Source: Absidia repens | Lineage: Eukaryota; Mucoromycota; Mucoromycetes; Mucorales; Cunninghamellaceae | DNA length: 64,000 nt | Reading direction: 5' to 3' | Assembly (NCBI GenBank): GCA_002105175.1 | Contig: MCGE01000022.1 | Location: 310,001-374,000, forward strand | Part shown: piece by piece, positions 1 to 12,568 of the stretch | Layout: every line of letters starts with the position of its first letter | Position numbering within the stretch: the stretch's first letter is position 1 | Made by a program: the position numbers and the translations under genes | The notes under the pieces: model-generated | The model's input: the letters and a program-made list of their open reading frames with translations, nothing else | Told to the model about the DNA's origin: nothing | Databases searched by the model: none

Positions 1-2977
1 ATGGCTCCATACGTAATCGAGTTGGGGACCACCTTGAATTCACGCATTTCGTCAAACAAGTAAAGCGCCGATTCCAATTTGCGAGCCTTGGCCAGTTTGG
101 AAATCACCACGTTGTAAAAGAAGGTCGTAGGCTTGACGTTGTGGCGCTTGGCTTCGTCGTAGATAGTCAACGCATCCGAGGCTTCGTCCGTAGCACACTT
201 GGCACTGCCCAATAAAAGACTGGCATACCCATTGCCATCAGGGAACATGCCCATTTTCTTGATCTGGTCATAGTACACCTATTCATAAATAAAAAATAAT
301 ATAAAAAAAAAAAAAAGCCGCGCATTAGAAATCCAATCCATTGCTCCATATCTATTTGATGTTATTGTTTTCTTACCTTGGCACAGGACATATTTCCTTG
401 TTGAGCGTAGCCAATCAGGATACTGTTTGTAATCACATACACCGCTTGCTTCTTGTTACTGTCGCCAGTTTCCATCGAGTCGTATGCCTTCAAACAGACT
501 TGGTACATCTTGAGCGCCATATCCATGTGGCCTTGTTTACCCACCAAAGCAATCGCATCACGTAACGAGTCAGGCAAAGGCAACAGTGTTCCTTCCACAA
601 TTCTGTCCAAAAGCGTCATGGCAGTGTCCAAATGTCCATGCATGACAGATTTCATGATGTCTTGAGAAGCAGCCACATCAAATTGAGCCAATGCCAAGTC
701 TTGTTCATCTTCACTTTGTTCCTTTTCATCTTCATTCACCGAAGCAGCATCAGCAGCAGTAGCCATAGCAGTAGCAGCAGTGCTAGTGGAGGGCACTCTA
801 GGAGCAGCAGCAGTAGCAGCAGAAGGAGTCGATTTCACTAACGAGGCAGGATCCACAGCAGCACGCCATTTCGCTTCGGCAGTCAGATCACCCTTCATAT
901 GCAAGAATGATGTCACACGCGCCACCAAGCTAGAGGCAGGTACCAAATGATCGGCTTGCATTGCATTCAACAAGGCCAAGAAAAGCGACATGGGTTGATA
1001 ATCCTTGATTGACGCATCGGAGGAGTTGTGATGAGCAAATGTTGCCAGAATGATGGCAGCATCAAACATAAGAGAGTAGTCCGCCATGGTCCATCCACCA
1101 CTAGGGTTGCTGTGTTCAGTGGCTTGATAAGTTTGTACCAAAGCTTTGGCCAAAGAAGACGGCATCTTACCACCGAACCAGAGCGGCGTGGTGACATGGG
1201 CGACTTGTAACATCAACGCAGTATCCTTGATCGTATCCACCAATTGCAAAGCTGTATCGACCAACAGACGTTGCCCTTTCGCAAGAGTACGTGGAGACAA
1301 CACACCAAGAATCACATGAAGCGCATGGACGGCTTGATCGGCAGCACCGGCTAAAGTGAAATGAGAGATGATACGACAGGCCAACACAGGGTCGGGTTCC
1401 AATCGAGCCACACGCATATCTTCCACCACATGGAGTGCCTTGGCACCTTGTTGCTTGGCCAAACACAAAAGAGCATAGTTGGCAAGGTTACCATAGGATT
1501 TGGCGATATCGGTCTTGATCAAATCGGCATACACAGCATCGGCGCCTTCGATATTGTGGGCATGGCAGTAAGCAGCGAGGATCGGACCATATGTGCTGGC
1601 ATCCGGTTGAGGTAGCGTCAGGGGCGATTGAAGTAATTGGCGCACCACGCCATGGGCCTTTTCCATATCGGCTTGCGTACAGTAATGGCGGATCACCGAG
1701 TTGTAAGGGATGATGGTCAACTTGATACCGTCTTGCACCATATCAGTATCAATCACACGCAAGGCACCGTCCAGCAGGCCACATTTGAGGTGGGAATCGA
1801 CCAGAGCATTGTACACATACGAGGCATCATGCGCACCCATGGTATCCTTGTGTTCTTGGTACATGGCAAAATAGCGTCGTGCAGCTTGGATATCACCGGC
1901 ACGGCCAAACAGATTGATGAGCGCAGCATAAGTGGCAGCATTGGCAGAAGCATGGGATGATTGGTCGAGTTCATGGAAGACTTGCAATGCATGCGTGGTA
2001 TCGCCATAGTGAGACAGAACACGCAAAAGTTGATTAAAGAGATCCACTTCAAACACTTGCGTATGTTGCGCTTGGGTGGCATCACCAAAGAGATTCATGG
2101 CCTTGTCCAGATTGGCTTCGGATTCCAACACGCCAATGTCTTGCACCAATTGACCAGTACGAGCAGATTGGCGTTTCAACATGGCCACCGTCTTTTGCAC
2201 TTCGACATCACGACGACAAAGAGTACGTAAGAGTAAGGTATATGTGTAACTGCTGGGTTGAATATGAGACCGGACCATTTCATCATAGACTACATTTTTT
2301 TTTTTGATAGAGAGAAAGAAAAAAATAATGATAATTAAAAGTCAGTCCATCAGATAACAAAAGTGAGTGTGTGTCACCTTACCTCTTAACATGGGAGCCA
2401 GGGGGGAGCCTTCACGGCGTAAAGTAGCATAGGCATCCAATACAAGATTGTAAGTGTGATGAGTCAAAGGCAGACCTTGCTTTTTCATGGCAGTGAATTC
2501 CATCATGACCGCCTTCAAATTACCATCCCGTTTCACCGCCAAGATACGGGCATTGGCTTCCAATGATGCTACAGAGCATGATTCCAATGAGGGCGAAAGG
2601 GGAGGTGTAGGCATCAATTCTTGTTGTTGAGGAGATGATGTGTCCTTCTTTTCCTCTTCTTCATTGAGTGGAGAAGTAGAAAGAGGTGGTGAAGAGGGCG
2701 CTTCTGTAGTAGTGGTGGGAGCAGGAGGAGTGGCGATGGGGGTGGTGGTAGTAGTGGTGGTTTCTACAGGTGTATCATTAGTGGTGGTTGTTGTGTCTTT
2801 GTTGGAAAGGATGGTTTTTTGAGCAAGGAGAGCAGCACGTCGTTGGGCAGCTGTTTGACGGCGTGGTTTTTCAGCAACAGGAGTAGAAGTGACATGTTGT
2901 GTTAATTTTGTGTCATGAATGGTGGTGGTTGTGAAAGTGGTTCCTGATAAAAGTCCAGAGTTGTTTTTGATCTTCAT
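1..2977 (-). CDS. PPR protein, mitochondrial-type, C-terminus outside window
   Basis: Three exons are visible on the minus strand: 2977-2383, 2289-377 and 278-1. Both junctions are clean (GTAAGG donor with GTAG acceptor; GTAAGA donor with ATAG acceptor), and the first two exons sum to 836 codons in frame. The gene runs off the left edge. The first ~120 residues are low-complexity (Thr-, Pro- and Glu-rich) with some Arg/Lys, which could hold a mitochondrial presequence. The rest is a helical-hairpin array with pentatricopeptide signatures such as TYAALINLFGRAGD, YNALVDSHLKCG and TFFYNVVISKLAKA. Fungal PPR proteins of this kind bind organellar RNA and act in mitochondrial RNA stability or translation. 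That role is inferred from the family; I cannot name an ortholog. The start at 2977 is the first ATG after a pyrimidine-poor leader. An upstream ATG at 3121 would add a hydrophobic low-complexity stretch and is less likely. Confidence 0.85.
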
Positions 2978-3131
2978 GATAATAATGTAATAGAGAAGGG
3001 TGGAATAGGATTGGAAGAAGAAAAAAAAAGTGAAAATGAAAATGAAGAGAAAAACGGAAAGAAAAAAGAGGAAAAAGAATTTTATATTTTTCCTTGAACT
3101 GGCTTTCAAATTCTTATGCAATCTTTTCCAT

Positions 3132-3905
3132 CTGATAAAAAAAATTTGATTTCCATCTATTTTTCTCTGGTTTCCAATTACGTCTATAATTAATCGTCGC
3201 CACTGTCACCAGAAGACTTTTTTTTTTTTTTGATGAGCACACACGTTTCATCAACTGTAGAGAATCGCCATCTTTTAATTGTTGCTCTTCTTCTTCCATC
3301 CTTTTCTTCATTATGCCATGTTCACTATTAGTATCATTAGTTGAAAAGCTTTAGTAAGATAGTCATTAAGAAAAATCACGCTATCCAATCTCTAGACTCA
3401 ACGGACATTCAACAGACTGTTCCCCGAGTAAAAAAAAAAAAATCTGATAAAACCTTGTCCCACCAATTGGCGATTTATCCAATCATGCTTACTCTTGTCT
3501 AACAACCCCATTTTAAGACCATTTTTCTTTATAGGAATAGAATCTGATAAATGATATTACGCTTTTTGATTGGTTAGAGTGGGTTATTCCAACACTAAAA
3601 CAGTATAATCTTTGGGTTGGGATACATTAGAATTGTCCTATCAGCTGAGTCATTGAGCCTTTTTTTGGGGGAGGTCGCTAAGGTTTTAATTCAAGCCAAT
3701 GAGAATGATTTGATTTATCTGATGAAAATATCAAAAAATGGTAAAGAATCAAGGGGGATAGTGGTGAAAGGGAAAAAAGTGGATGTAACGAAATGAAACA
3801 CCGACGATTACTTGATCTTTTTTTATCAGATCTGATAACAAAAAACCCATCCATGTAATCCATCCCCAACTCAACCAGGGGGCATTCGCAGCAAAAATCT
3901 GATAA
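3132..3905. promoter_or_regulatory. Cluster of CTGATAA (GATA-factor) sites upstream of the PPR gene
   Basis: The heptamer CTGATAA occurs at 3132-3138, 3444-3450, 3544-3550, 3832-3838 and 3899-3905. A reverse copy TTATCAG lies at 3823-3829 and a partial TATCAG near 3639. The 3823-3838 pair forms a perfect 16-base palindrome, TTATCAGATCTGATAA. Fungal GATA zinc-finger regulators (nitrogen, light or iron regulators in known fungi) bind HGATAR sites. The cluster lies 0.15-0.9 kb upstream of the PPR start and behind the 3' end of RPS20, so the PPR gene or an unannotated transcript would be the target. The sites are seen; regulation is inferred. Confidence 0.45.
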
Positions 3906-4866
3906 ATTGTATCACAATATAAAAAAAAAAAAATCACTATTATAATATATTGCCGATCTCCCTTCTTTTATATGGTGTGAAAATAGTCATACAATCCTTG
4001 ATTATGATTTTATTTCTTTGTACCAACGGTCCATGTCCTTTGATCATACATTCAGCACTTGACCGTCATCTTCCTAATAGGATAATGACGGGTCAGCTTG
4101 TAATATGACGTGATGAACAAGTACATTTGTAGACAACGGAACGCTATTAAGGCGGCGATGTAACGAAGACGAGGGTTTCACGTGTACAATATATTTCATT
4201 CAATCTTACGTGGAGTATACCTTAAAAAGCAATTTGATAGCCAAACAAAGTTGAAGAGACCGAGACAGAAACGACTACAATGGGGCGGGTTCCGACGTTC
4301 TATCTACTTTGTATCATAACATATAACGTATTACTTGAGGAAAAGTGTGCTACATATACATTGAAGTGAAATAAAAAATCAAACAGAGTGTATGTATTAT
4401 CAAGCGTAATAAATACCATAGCCCCCTCCTACATACATATACGCAAGGTGCAGCACTCCACTATACGGTAGCAGGATAACCATCTCCCAAAACTCTTCAA
4501 TTGTTTGATACTCAACAAATACCCTATATGTAAATGTATGGGTTTGTTTTTTGTGGCCTGTGCTATTGACATTGTAACTCCAACGGATAGACATATCTAA
4601 TTTTCATTCCCCTATACTGTTTTCTCCCACCACCCATGCACATACGCCCAATCCCACTCGAAATACATTGACAAAGCATTCATCAAAAAGATAACATGAA
4701 GACAAATATACATATATATGGTCAAAAAGACAAGGCTAGTTTTTTATTCAACACACCCACAACTATCAAAACAAACTACCATGAAAAAAAGATAAGATGA
4801 ATAAGGAAAATGGGGTGGGGAGTACAAAATAACGGTTGCTAACTAAAAGAGCGGGCCAAGAGACAA
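3906..4866. other. Intergenic, no gene seen
   Basis: This AT-rich spacer lies between the GATA-site cluster and the 3' end of RPS20. Short ORFs (for example 64 codons at 4400-4594 minus) have no recognisable motif or splice context. I see no RNA gene or repeat. Confidence 0.6.
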
Positions 4867-5475
4867 TTAAGCAATGGTGACTTCAACCTATTTCAAGAAA
4901 AAAAAAAAAAAGAGTCAATATTTTGCACACGAAACAGCAATACAAGAAATCAATGGCAATAAATAGAGGGACTTACTTCAACTCCGGGTTCAATGGAGAT
5001 GGAGGTGATTTGCTTGACGATTTCAGAAGGAGAGTGCAAATCGATCAAACGCTTATGGATACGCATTTCGAAACGGTCAAAGGTTTCGGAACCGTTACCA
5101 CAGGGAGACTTGCGGGTAGTGATACGCAACACCTTGGTGGGAAGACGCACAGGACCCTTGACCTTGAGTTGCTTGTCCTTGGCACGTTGGATGAGATCAG
5201 CAGACACCTTTTCCAAGTTCTTCACATTACGAGAGGTTAACGTAATACGAATACGGTGGATCCTATCAAAACTATCATTTAAAACCTATTCTTCGATTTG
5301 TTTGTTTTGAGTTGTTGACATACTTGGGTTGGACTTGTTCTTCGAGACCAGCTTTTTCAGCAGATGCATTCTTAGCCTAAAAAAATAAACCCCCAATAGT
5401 CCTTAGTATCTATTACAAATACTTTGTCTTCTGTTTTTTTTTTCTCTTTCTTCCTCAACTTACGACGTAAGACAT
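4867..5475 (-). CDS. RPS20: 40S ribosomal protein S20 (uS10)
   Basis: Four exons on the minus strand encode a complete uS10 protein: a tiny first exon (ATG at 5475, MSYV), a short second exon near 5327-5380, the main exon about 5260-4978, and a last exon ending at TAA 4867-4869. Splicing restores KIHRIRIT and then the highly conserved core with [23 protein letters not shown] and [12 protein letters not shown], ending in EVEVTIA. uS10 is a structural protein of the 40S head near the mRNA path. Length (~120 residues) fits the family. The gene is head-to-head with NOP9, with about 440 bases between the two starts. The usual acidic N-terminus is replaced by an Ala/Lys-rich one. The family call is certain; the first-exon boundary is slightly less so. 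Confidence 0.95.
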
Positions 5476-5917
5476 GGTTAAATAATTCTCAGCGGTGACT
5501 AAGTTAAAGAGAAAAAAGGAAAAATGGAAGGTGCGAAAAAAAAAAAGTTTTTGTAGCCTCCTCCTCTCTCCCCACCCAAACCCAAAAAAGCCACCCCTGT
5601 GGATTGAATCACCGCACACTAACAATTGCACAGTTGAATCTCTTCTAATGATATGTACTGTAAACGCCATCGCACTAATTGAGCATCCTAACTTGCGGCA
5701 CGATATTATCTGAAAATTATTTTTTCATTATAGAGGAAATGGCTTTAAACATAACTTTTTCTGTCATGTTCAGTAGAAAATACCTAAAATGGTAGGCGGC
5801 ATAAATTCGGCTGTCAAGCCACTCGTCGGAGTTGACCACTCTATTTTTTCAGGTTTTCAAAAAAAATTGGTATCACTTTTTTTTTTCCTTTATATTTATT
5901 ACACTCTGTATAACAAT
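5476..5917. promoter_or_regulatory. Bidirectional promoter region between RPS20 and NOP9
   Basis: These 442 bases separate the divergent start codons of a ribosomal protein gene and a ribosome-assembly gene. The segment holds A/T tracts (5538-5549, 5710-5730, 5857-5890) and a C-rich patch near 5570-5600. I cannot assign individual factor sites. A shared promoter is inferred from the geometry and related functions. Confidence 0.4.
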
Positions 5918-7840
5918 ATGGGTAAATCTCGGTCAAAAAGATCCAGTCGTCGCCGTCCCAATAACAAGGAACAACCTACCACGGAAGAAGAAGGCCAACA
6001 GCAAACTGTAGACGAACAACAACAACAACAACAACAACAACAGCAAGAGCAACCTATTGATGACCAGCATGATCAGCAACAAATCGACACCCAGTTATTG
6101 AATGCCCAAGCGTTATTTGATCGTCAACATTTCCAAGCTGCTCATTATGGTGAAGTACCCGAAGAAATGTTGGGTTACTTCAAGTTTGTGGAATCAAAAT
6201 TGGATGAACAATCGTTTGAATCAGCAGAAGGTAGAAACCATTTTAGCCCCCCTTCCAGCGCTTTGTAACTGACATTTCCTCTCTCCCTCTCTTTTATATA
6301 GATCAACGGTTATTTGTGGACAATGTATACGCTGAAGTGGAAGGCAATGAACTTCGTTTGGCAACCAATTATTCTTGTTCCTTGGTATTGGAAAAATTAC
6401 TCAAGATCTCAGATGGGTTCCAACTTCGAGTGTTTATGGATAAGTTATCTGGATGGTAAAGAACACAGTTTATATGGATCGAGGCCCTTTCCCCCCCCTA
6501 CTGTTGAACTCACGCATCTTTTTGTTTAAAATAGCACGGTCCCATTATTTGCTCATCGATTTGCGTCTCATGTATGCCAAACATTATTAACATTGGCCGC
6601 TGATGTAGTGGATCAAGAAGTGGCCCAAGGTGTCAGTCTTTCCAAAGGCGAAGAAAAGGACGACGGACAAGGAGTTTTACTTACAATGCAGGAATTGATT
6701 CTTGAAATGTGTCAGGTAAGAGAGATGGCAAACGATCGACCACAGGCACACTACTTACTCACCCGGTCCCTGAATTTTTTTTTCTTTTTTTTCCCTAGGA
6801 TATCAAACCTATGGTGGGTGGATTGATTTCTCAACAATTTGCATCGCACGTGGTCCGTACGTTATTATTTATTCTTTCTGGTAAACGTGTGGATGAAACA
6901 GGTGAAGACAAGGGCAAGCTGCGTACCAAGAAATCGTTTGAATACAAGTCTCAAAAGAATGCCAGCTCCGTTAAACTCTCTGCTAAAGCCAACAAATCTT
7001 TGCGTGTACCCAAAACCTTCAAGGATATGTTCCGCACCCTGACCACCGAATTGGCTATTAAAAGTGATGAAGCTGCCATTCGAAGTTTATCTGTCCATCG
7101 TGTCGCCAATCCTGTCATTCAAGTAAGTAAGCTGAAGGTGTATGAAGAAGGCGAGAAAAAAGTCAATAGCATGCTAATTTTTTTTTTTTCATCATTGTCC
7201 GTTTGAATATAGCTTTTACTAGAATTACAAGAGCAAGATGAACAAGGCCGTGAAGCTCAAACTGTTTTATTGGATCGTCTTTTATGGGGTATTGTCACCG
7301 ATGGTAAGTGGAATGATCTTTTTAAAATATACACATACTCCATTCTGACTCCTCTCTCCGTTTTGTTTTTATTGATAATTATTAGTCAATCCTGCTGATG
7401 AACGAAAAAAGGAAGATCGAAAATCATGGTTCCAAACATTGATCCGGGACAAGGTGGGATCGCATTTATTGGAAGTGATTGTCAAGGTGGCTCCCGATGC
7501 TGTGTATGATCAACTGTACAAGACCTATCTCAAGGGCCAATTGGAAAAGTTTGGTGTCAACCCTGTCTCTAATTTTGTGATCCAACAATTGATTAGCCAT
7601 GTGCGCACCCCAGCTCAGGTCGAATCGATGGTGGCCGAATTGGCAGGTAAACCTTTGGCAGTCATGTTGAAAACAGGCAAACCCGGTGTGGTCCGTAGTT
7701 TGGTCGATGCTGCTGTGAAAATGCAAGCTGCTCAAAAACAAGTCGTAGATGCTTTGGCTGAAACCTTGGGTATGGGAACCGATAACCGAAAACAGTTTGT
7801 GGATTGTGCTATCCGTTTACGTACTTTGGAGGTAAGTAAC

Positions 7841-7877
<37 letters not shown>

Positions 7878-8075
7878 TCATTGTGTATTGTTTCTTGTAT
7901 ACAAAATCATCCTAACTTTTCATATGTGATATATAGAACTGGGAAAGCCTTCCTGAACAAGAACAAAATAGTTTACGAAACTTCCATATTCAAGGTTCAT
8001 TGATCTTACAAGGAATCATGAAGATGCCTGAAGAACAAAACTCGATTGTGGTGAATAGGTAATTGAATAGTCACA

Positions 8076-8112
<37 letters not shown>

Positions 8113-8692
8113 CTTATTCTGCTGTGTATTATGTATCGGCACTAATGAATATCTTTTTTTTTACATAGTTACTTATCTATGAAGCTTTCCACGTCCTTAA
8201 GATGGTGTTATACGCCTATGGGATCTCGTGTAGTGGAAGCCATTATATCATCTCCTAATGTCAATGCCAAAATCAAGAAGAAGATCCTGCGAAATTTCCA
8301 AGGTGATTATGTCAGTTTAGCTAAGGATAAGTTTGGTAGTCATATTGTGGAAAAATGTTGGTCAGTTGCTGATATTGAAACCAAGGTAGGTCCAAAAAAA
8401 GGGGGTGACGGTGGTGGTGTGGTACTTGCTGGTGAGGGAGTGGCTCTGATGGTTTCTTTTATTTTTATGATAGGAAAAAATTGCCCGCGAATTGGTGAAA
8501 CATGAATACGATCTCTCTGAACATCATCTTGGCAAATGTATTTTATGGACATGCAAGATTGATCTCTTCAAACGTCGCTATGATGAATGGATTGAAAGAG
8601 AAAAGGGCATGGATCGCAAGAAGGACATGTTTAAGGATATTCTTGGTGACGAAGTCAACATGCCAAACAACAGGAAACGACAATTCTATTAG
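5918..8692 (+). CDS. NOP9: Nucleolar pumilio-family protein Nop9
   Basis: Nine exons: 5918-6230, 6302-6455, 6535-6715, 6799-7122, 7213-7303, 7386-7831, 7937-8058, 8169-8385 and 8474-8692. They total 2067 bases, a continuous 688-codon frame. The protein starts with a basic segment (KSRSKRSSRRR) and a polyQ run, then Puf-type repeats with pieces typical of Nop9: FKFVESKLDE, YSCSLVLEKLL, DKVGSHLLEVIV, PMGSRVVEAII and DKFGSHIVEKCW, ending RYDEWIEREKG. Nop9 is an essential nucleolar RNA-binding protein of 18S rRNA maturation that binds pre-rRNA around the D site; length fits the family (~650-700 residues). Introns are 70-110 bases. One carries ~31 A (7841-7872) and one a TA microsatellite (about 8080-8108). 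It lies head-to-head with RPS20. Confidence 0.93.
8080..8109. repeat. (TA)n microsatellite in a NOP9 intron
   Basis: An uninterrupted TA run of about 28 bases lies inside the intron 8059-8168. It does not disturb the splice sites. Confidence 0.8.
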
Positions 8693-9419
8693 TAGTTTTT
8701 TTTTAGCCTTTCCCCTTCTCTTCATACGTCCCCCCTTCAAAAACAAAGCATAGATTTTTAGTTCCCCCATCCTCCCTTTAGAATCATCCCCCCCAACCAC
8801 CATTACAATCATTTGATATCATCTTTCATCCTTACTTCATCTATTTTTTTATCATATGTGTTTTTCTTTTATTCCAAAAAATAAAATAGTTTGTAATATA
8901 TTTATATTGATTATATTGATCAAATTTTATGTGTATGTGTTGTGTGGTTAAATGCGCTCTCATCACCTCCAATGACTCAATTTCTGTATGATAAACCCTC
9001 ACCCAAAATAAATCCATCACTGTATGTGATGCTTTGTTGACTAGCGAGTGTAAAAATCAATCTGGGTAGCGTAGAAGTCAACACATTCTATTTCAATAGA
9101 CAAAGTAATATTGATACAGGTAAAAAATGCCTTTATTTGTAAAATCTATGTGTCTTGGAGAATTTATATCTAATAAAAATAGCCGAGAGTGGTAGGTAAG
9201 GGTACTAGCTATAGTAAAATAGTGCGTGCGCATGAAGGTGAGTGAGGGGGGGGGAATAAGTAACTAACTATCTACAGTACAATATAGGGAGAGACAGAGA
9301 GAGAGAGAGAGCCTAAGAAATAAGTCGAGTACACTAAGTTTGGTGTTGGTTCTATCAACCTTGTTTCTGCCTGGTTTGATACCCTGCAGCTCTTCTTTGT
9401 GCCCGTCCTGGTATTTGTT
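8693..9419. other. NOP9 3' region and intergenic, no gene seen
   Basis: An AATAAAA signal near 8879-8885 is a plausible NOP9 polyadenylation site. The rest is AT-rich spacer with a G8 run and a (GA)n tract near 9293-9312. No coding pattern is visible. Confidence 0.5.
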
Positions 9420-9990
9420 CTAGTGTTCCTCCTTTTGCGTATCATGCATCCGCTGTGTTCTTTTGTTTGACTGGCTCCTAGTGATACATAAAAATGAAAT
9501 AAAAGTTAGAAGAATGTGTATTGATATAGTTCCCAGCAAATTATCATATAAGTAATACCGTAGAGACACAGCAAATAAGTCGTAGTATTTCAGCCTATCT
9601 TCACCTGTAATAAATCCAAAGAGCATGGTTAAGTTGAGGAAACTAAAAGACAAAAGGGAACATTGTGCGGACTTACCCCTGTGGTCCCTGGAATAAAAAA
9701 ATCCCAACCCAATTTCGATCCGAGTCTTGAGTAGCATGCAAATGTACTGAAGAATAGATGAAGAAAATATATCCAACAGCTTCATCTAATAACGAATAGA
9801 GCCATTGACGAATGTGAAATATAAATTATAAAATACTTCCATAGATTCATTCAGGTATGCCAGTGAAAAAAAGGGGAAGAGCGCGTCAAAAAAAAATCGA
9901 CCGACATAAAAATTAAATTTAAAACCCCTACCACTACACCAGCCCAAGCAACGTAGAGTTGATATTGCATACTTTCTTATGCAGTTTACT
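9420..9990 (-). other. Possible spliced exon cluster, minus strand, unidentified
   Basis: Several fragments could join: a stretch from about 9783 (MKLLDIFSSS) to a GGG|GTAAGT donor near 9675; an exon after an ACAG acceptor near 9607 (GEDRLKYYDLF); and a last piece SQSNKRTQRM ending at TAG 9420-9422 after a CACTAG acceptor. Frames agree across both proposed introns, which argues for a real gene tail, but the 5' end is not found and no family is recognised. It may instead be the decayed 3' end of a lost gene. Confidence 0.28.
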
Positions 9991-10053
9991 AAAACTCTCT
10001 CTCCAACCTTTCTTGTTTAAACGCAGTATTATTTTTATTAGTGGTATAGTAAA

Positions 10054-10679
10054 TCAGAGAGGAGCATGGCTTGGGCAGGCAAAATCACAAGGTCCCAGCA
10101 AACTTAAGATTTGTTTAGCGACTCCATCATCATTGCGTCCTTGTCCGTTCTCTTCAACCTCAGTCACCATGGGGGGTGATGTTGGTATGGCCACCATAGC
10201 ATGGGATGGGTAAATTGTGGTGATAAAAGTAGAGAAATACGAATAGGCACTTCTATGCGTATGATGAGGATCACTCTCTTGTGTGATGATCTTGGCTCCC
10301 ACAATGATCGTGGCCGTGGTCGTGGTGCCCTCATGTCTCCACGTGCCTGATGCCGCCACCCTATGATCATCATCTACACCACCGCTGCTTTTTGTCGGTG
10401 CCATTGACTCATCCTCCTGTTTCAATGCAATGGCCGACGAATATCCCTTGTTGGGTGATGATGTGGCGGAACTAGATGGTTTGAGCAGGAGTCCAGATGG
10501 AAAATTCAAACCATCACCGAAATTACTCTATGTTATTTTTTTTTTAAAAAAAAAAAAGGAGTTATGAGAAGAAAAAATGGAGAGGTACACTCAGTCTCTC
10601 TCTTTGTTTTTTTACATACTGGCTCAGCGAAGTTCACAACGCAAGACAAAATAAAAAGTGGAACCAGATAAGAATACAT
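10054..10679 (-). CDS. Putative small secreted protein, unknown
   Basis: Two exons, 10679-10620 and 10527-10054, are separated by a 92-base intron (GTATGT donor, ATAG acceptor). They give 177 residues with phase preserved. Exon 1 encodes a 20-residue hydrophobic start (MYSYLVPLFILSCVVNFAEP) that looks like a classical signal peptide. The mature part is Ser/Thr/Pro- and His-rich with few cysteines, two of them near the end (GPCDFACPSH). An AATAAA-like signal follows the stop within about 25 bases (near 10030-10040). I recognise no domain. It could be a lineage-specific secreted or wall protein. The signal peptide and frame continuity are seen; secretion is inferred; expression is unproven. Confidence 0.45.
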
Positions 10680-11210
10680 CACAAGAGGTTTGACAGATCT
10701 CCTCTCTTCAAATGCTTTTTATCAGTGGTTGTTTTATATAGTTCAAGATAAAGAATGCATTTTCTAAGAATGAACATACGCATACGTCGACAACGCGACC
10801 AAGCAGTCCATTGGTGCCCAAAAAAGGCAAATGGAATTCAAACACCGTGAGCTGTCAAAAAATAAGAGGGACCTACCAGACTCATTCATAAATATTTTAG
10901 CTTGTATGATGGATGAGCTGCATAAAGAATGTAAAAAAAAAAAAAAAAAAAGAGAAGAAAAAAAAAGCTGATGGATTTGCAACCGTAGCTTGAAGGTATC
11001 AATGCCTTGTGAACATTTGCTAGAGAAAGTTGGGGAAAACATTGCGAAGCTAAAGCGCTGCATAATATGTATATACTGTACATCCAGTACTTGAGCAATC
11101 TTTAATACTTGAATCCATATAGACAGAGATAGATAGTTACTGTAGGCAAGTAATACTTGACAGCGATTCCTTTTCCTACTACATGTTTTTTTTATCACTG
11201 ACCATGATTA
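10680..11210. other. Intergenic, no gene seen
   Basis: The overlapping minus-strand ORFs at 10764-11198 contain homopolymer-encoded Phe runs and no recognisable domain. No splice pattern supports them. Confidence 0.5.
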
Positions 11211-11214
11211 TATA

Positions 11215-11720
11215 ACATCAAATAAACTACAATTTTATGGCAATACTATTCAAATCATATTAGAATGTATAGTAGATGTACATAAATGATGGAGGTTTAA
11301 TACAAGTGCATATTTTATTGAAGCATATAAGTAGGTAGCAATCAACTTGCGATGGTCAAAACTAATCTAAAGGGAAAGAGGTGACTGTAAAACTGGATTT
11401 ATATGATATAAAACGTATAAGAGAGGTTGGGCGGTGAAAGACAAGACGTTTTTTATTTCAAAAAGTAAAGATGCTAAGCTAATAAAGGTCTATATGAAAC
11501 TAATCTATGATGACGAGTAATCTAATGGCGGTCCAAAATCACGCATCCAAAGTAAAAGGGTTTCCCCATGGTGTTTGTATTGCATATTTAAAAATGCCCC
11601 TGATTCAAGTTCTAACCTCTAATCCAAGATCACTCAATGCGCAATTGGTAAAAAGAAAGAAAAAGAAAGCGAAAAAACGAGGGGGCAAGTGAAAGATTTT
11701 AAAAAAAAAAAATCATGAGA
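11215..11720 (-). repeat. Interspersed repeat, copy F
   Basis: This belongs to a seven-copy family in the window. The conserved core (AAAGGGTTTCCCCATG) is at about 11553-11570, followed by AAAATGCCCCTGATTCAAG. A TATTTTATTGAAGCA segment near 11311 matches the distal part of copies A and C. It is old and diverged; the ends are not defined. Confidence 0.6.
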
Positions 11721-11967
11721 GGCGGAGTGCGAAAGTATCCACACTGAACCCTTTCACCCCCTGACACCCAGTAAATCGATAAATTTGAAATATAACAAAC
11801 ACATCATCCAACAACCGTTAATCCAAATTGATAGTAAGTTTTTTTTTTTTTGTACAATGAATGATTTTTATTTTTATTGATTCCAATACGGTACAGTAGT
11901 GAAAACATATATATATAAATATATAAAAGGGAAAAAAAAGATGCGGCGGAAGACGGGAGCGATCCGT

Positions 11968-12568
<601 letters not shown>

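Noticed and set aside
10764..11198. 144-codon minus-strand ORF
   Set aside because: Its Phe run comes from an A homopolymer, no domain or splice support, and overlapping ORFs of similar quality exist in other frames.
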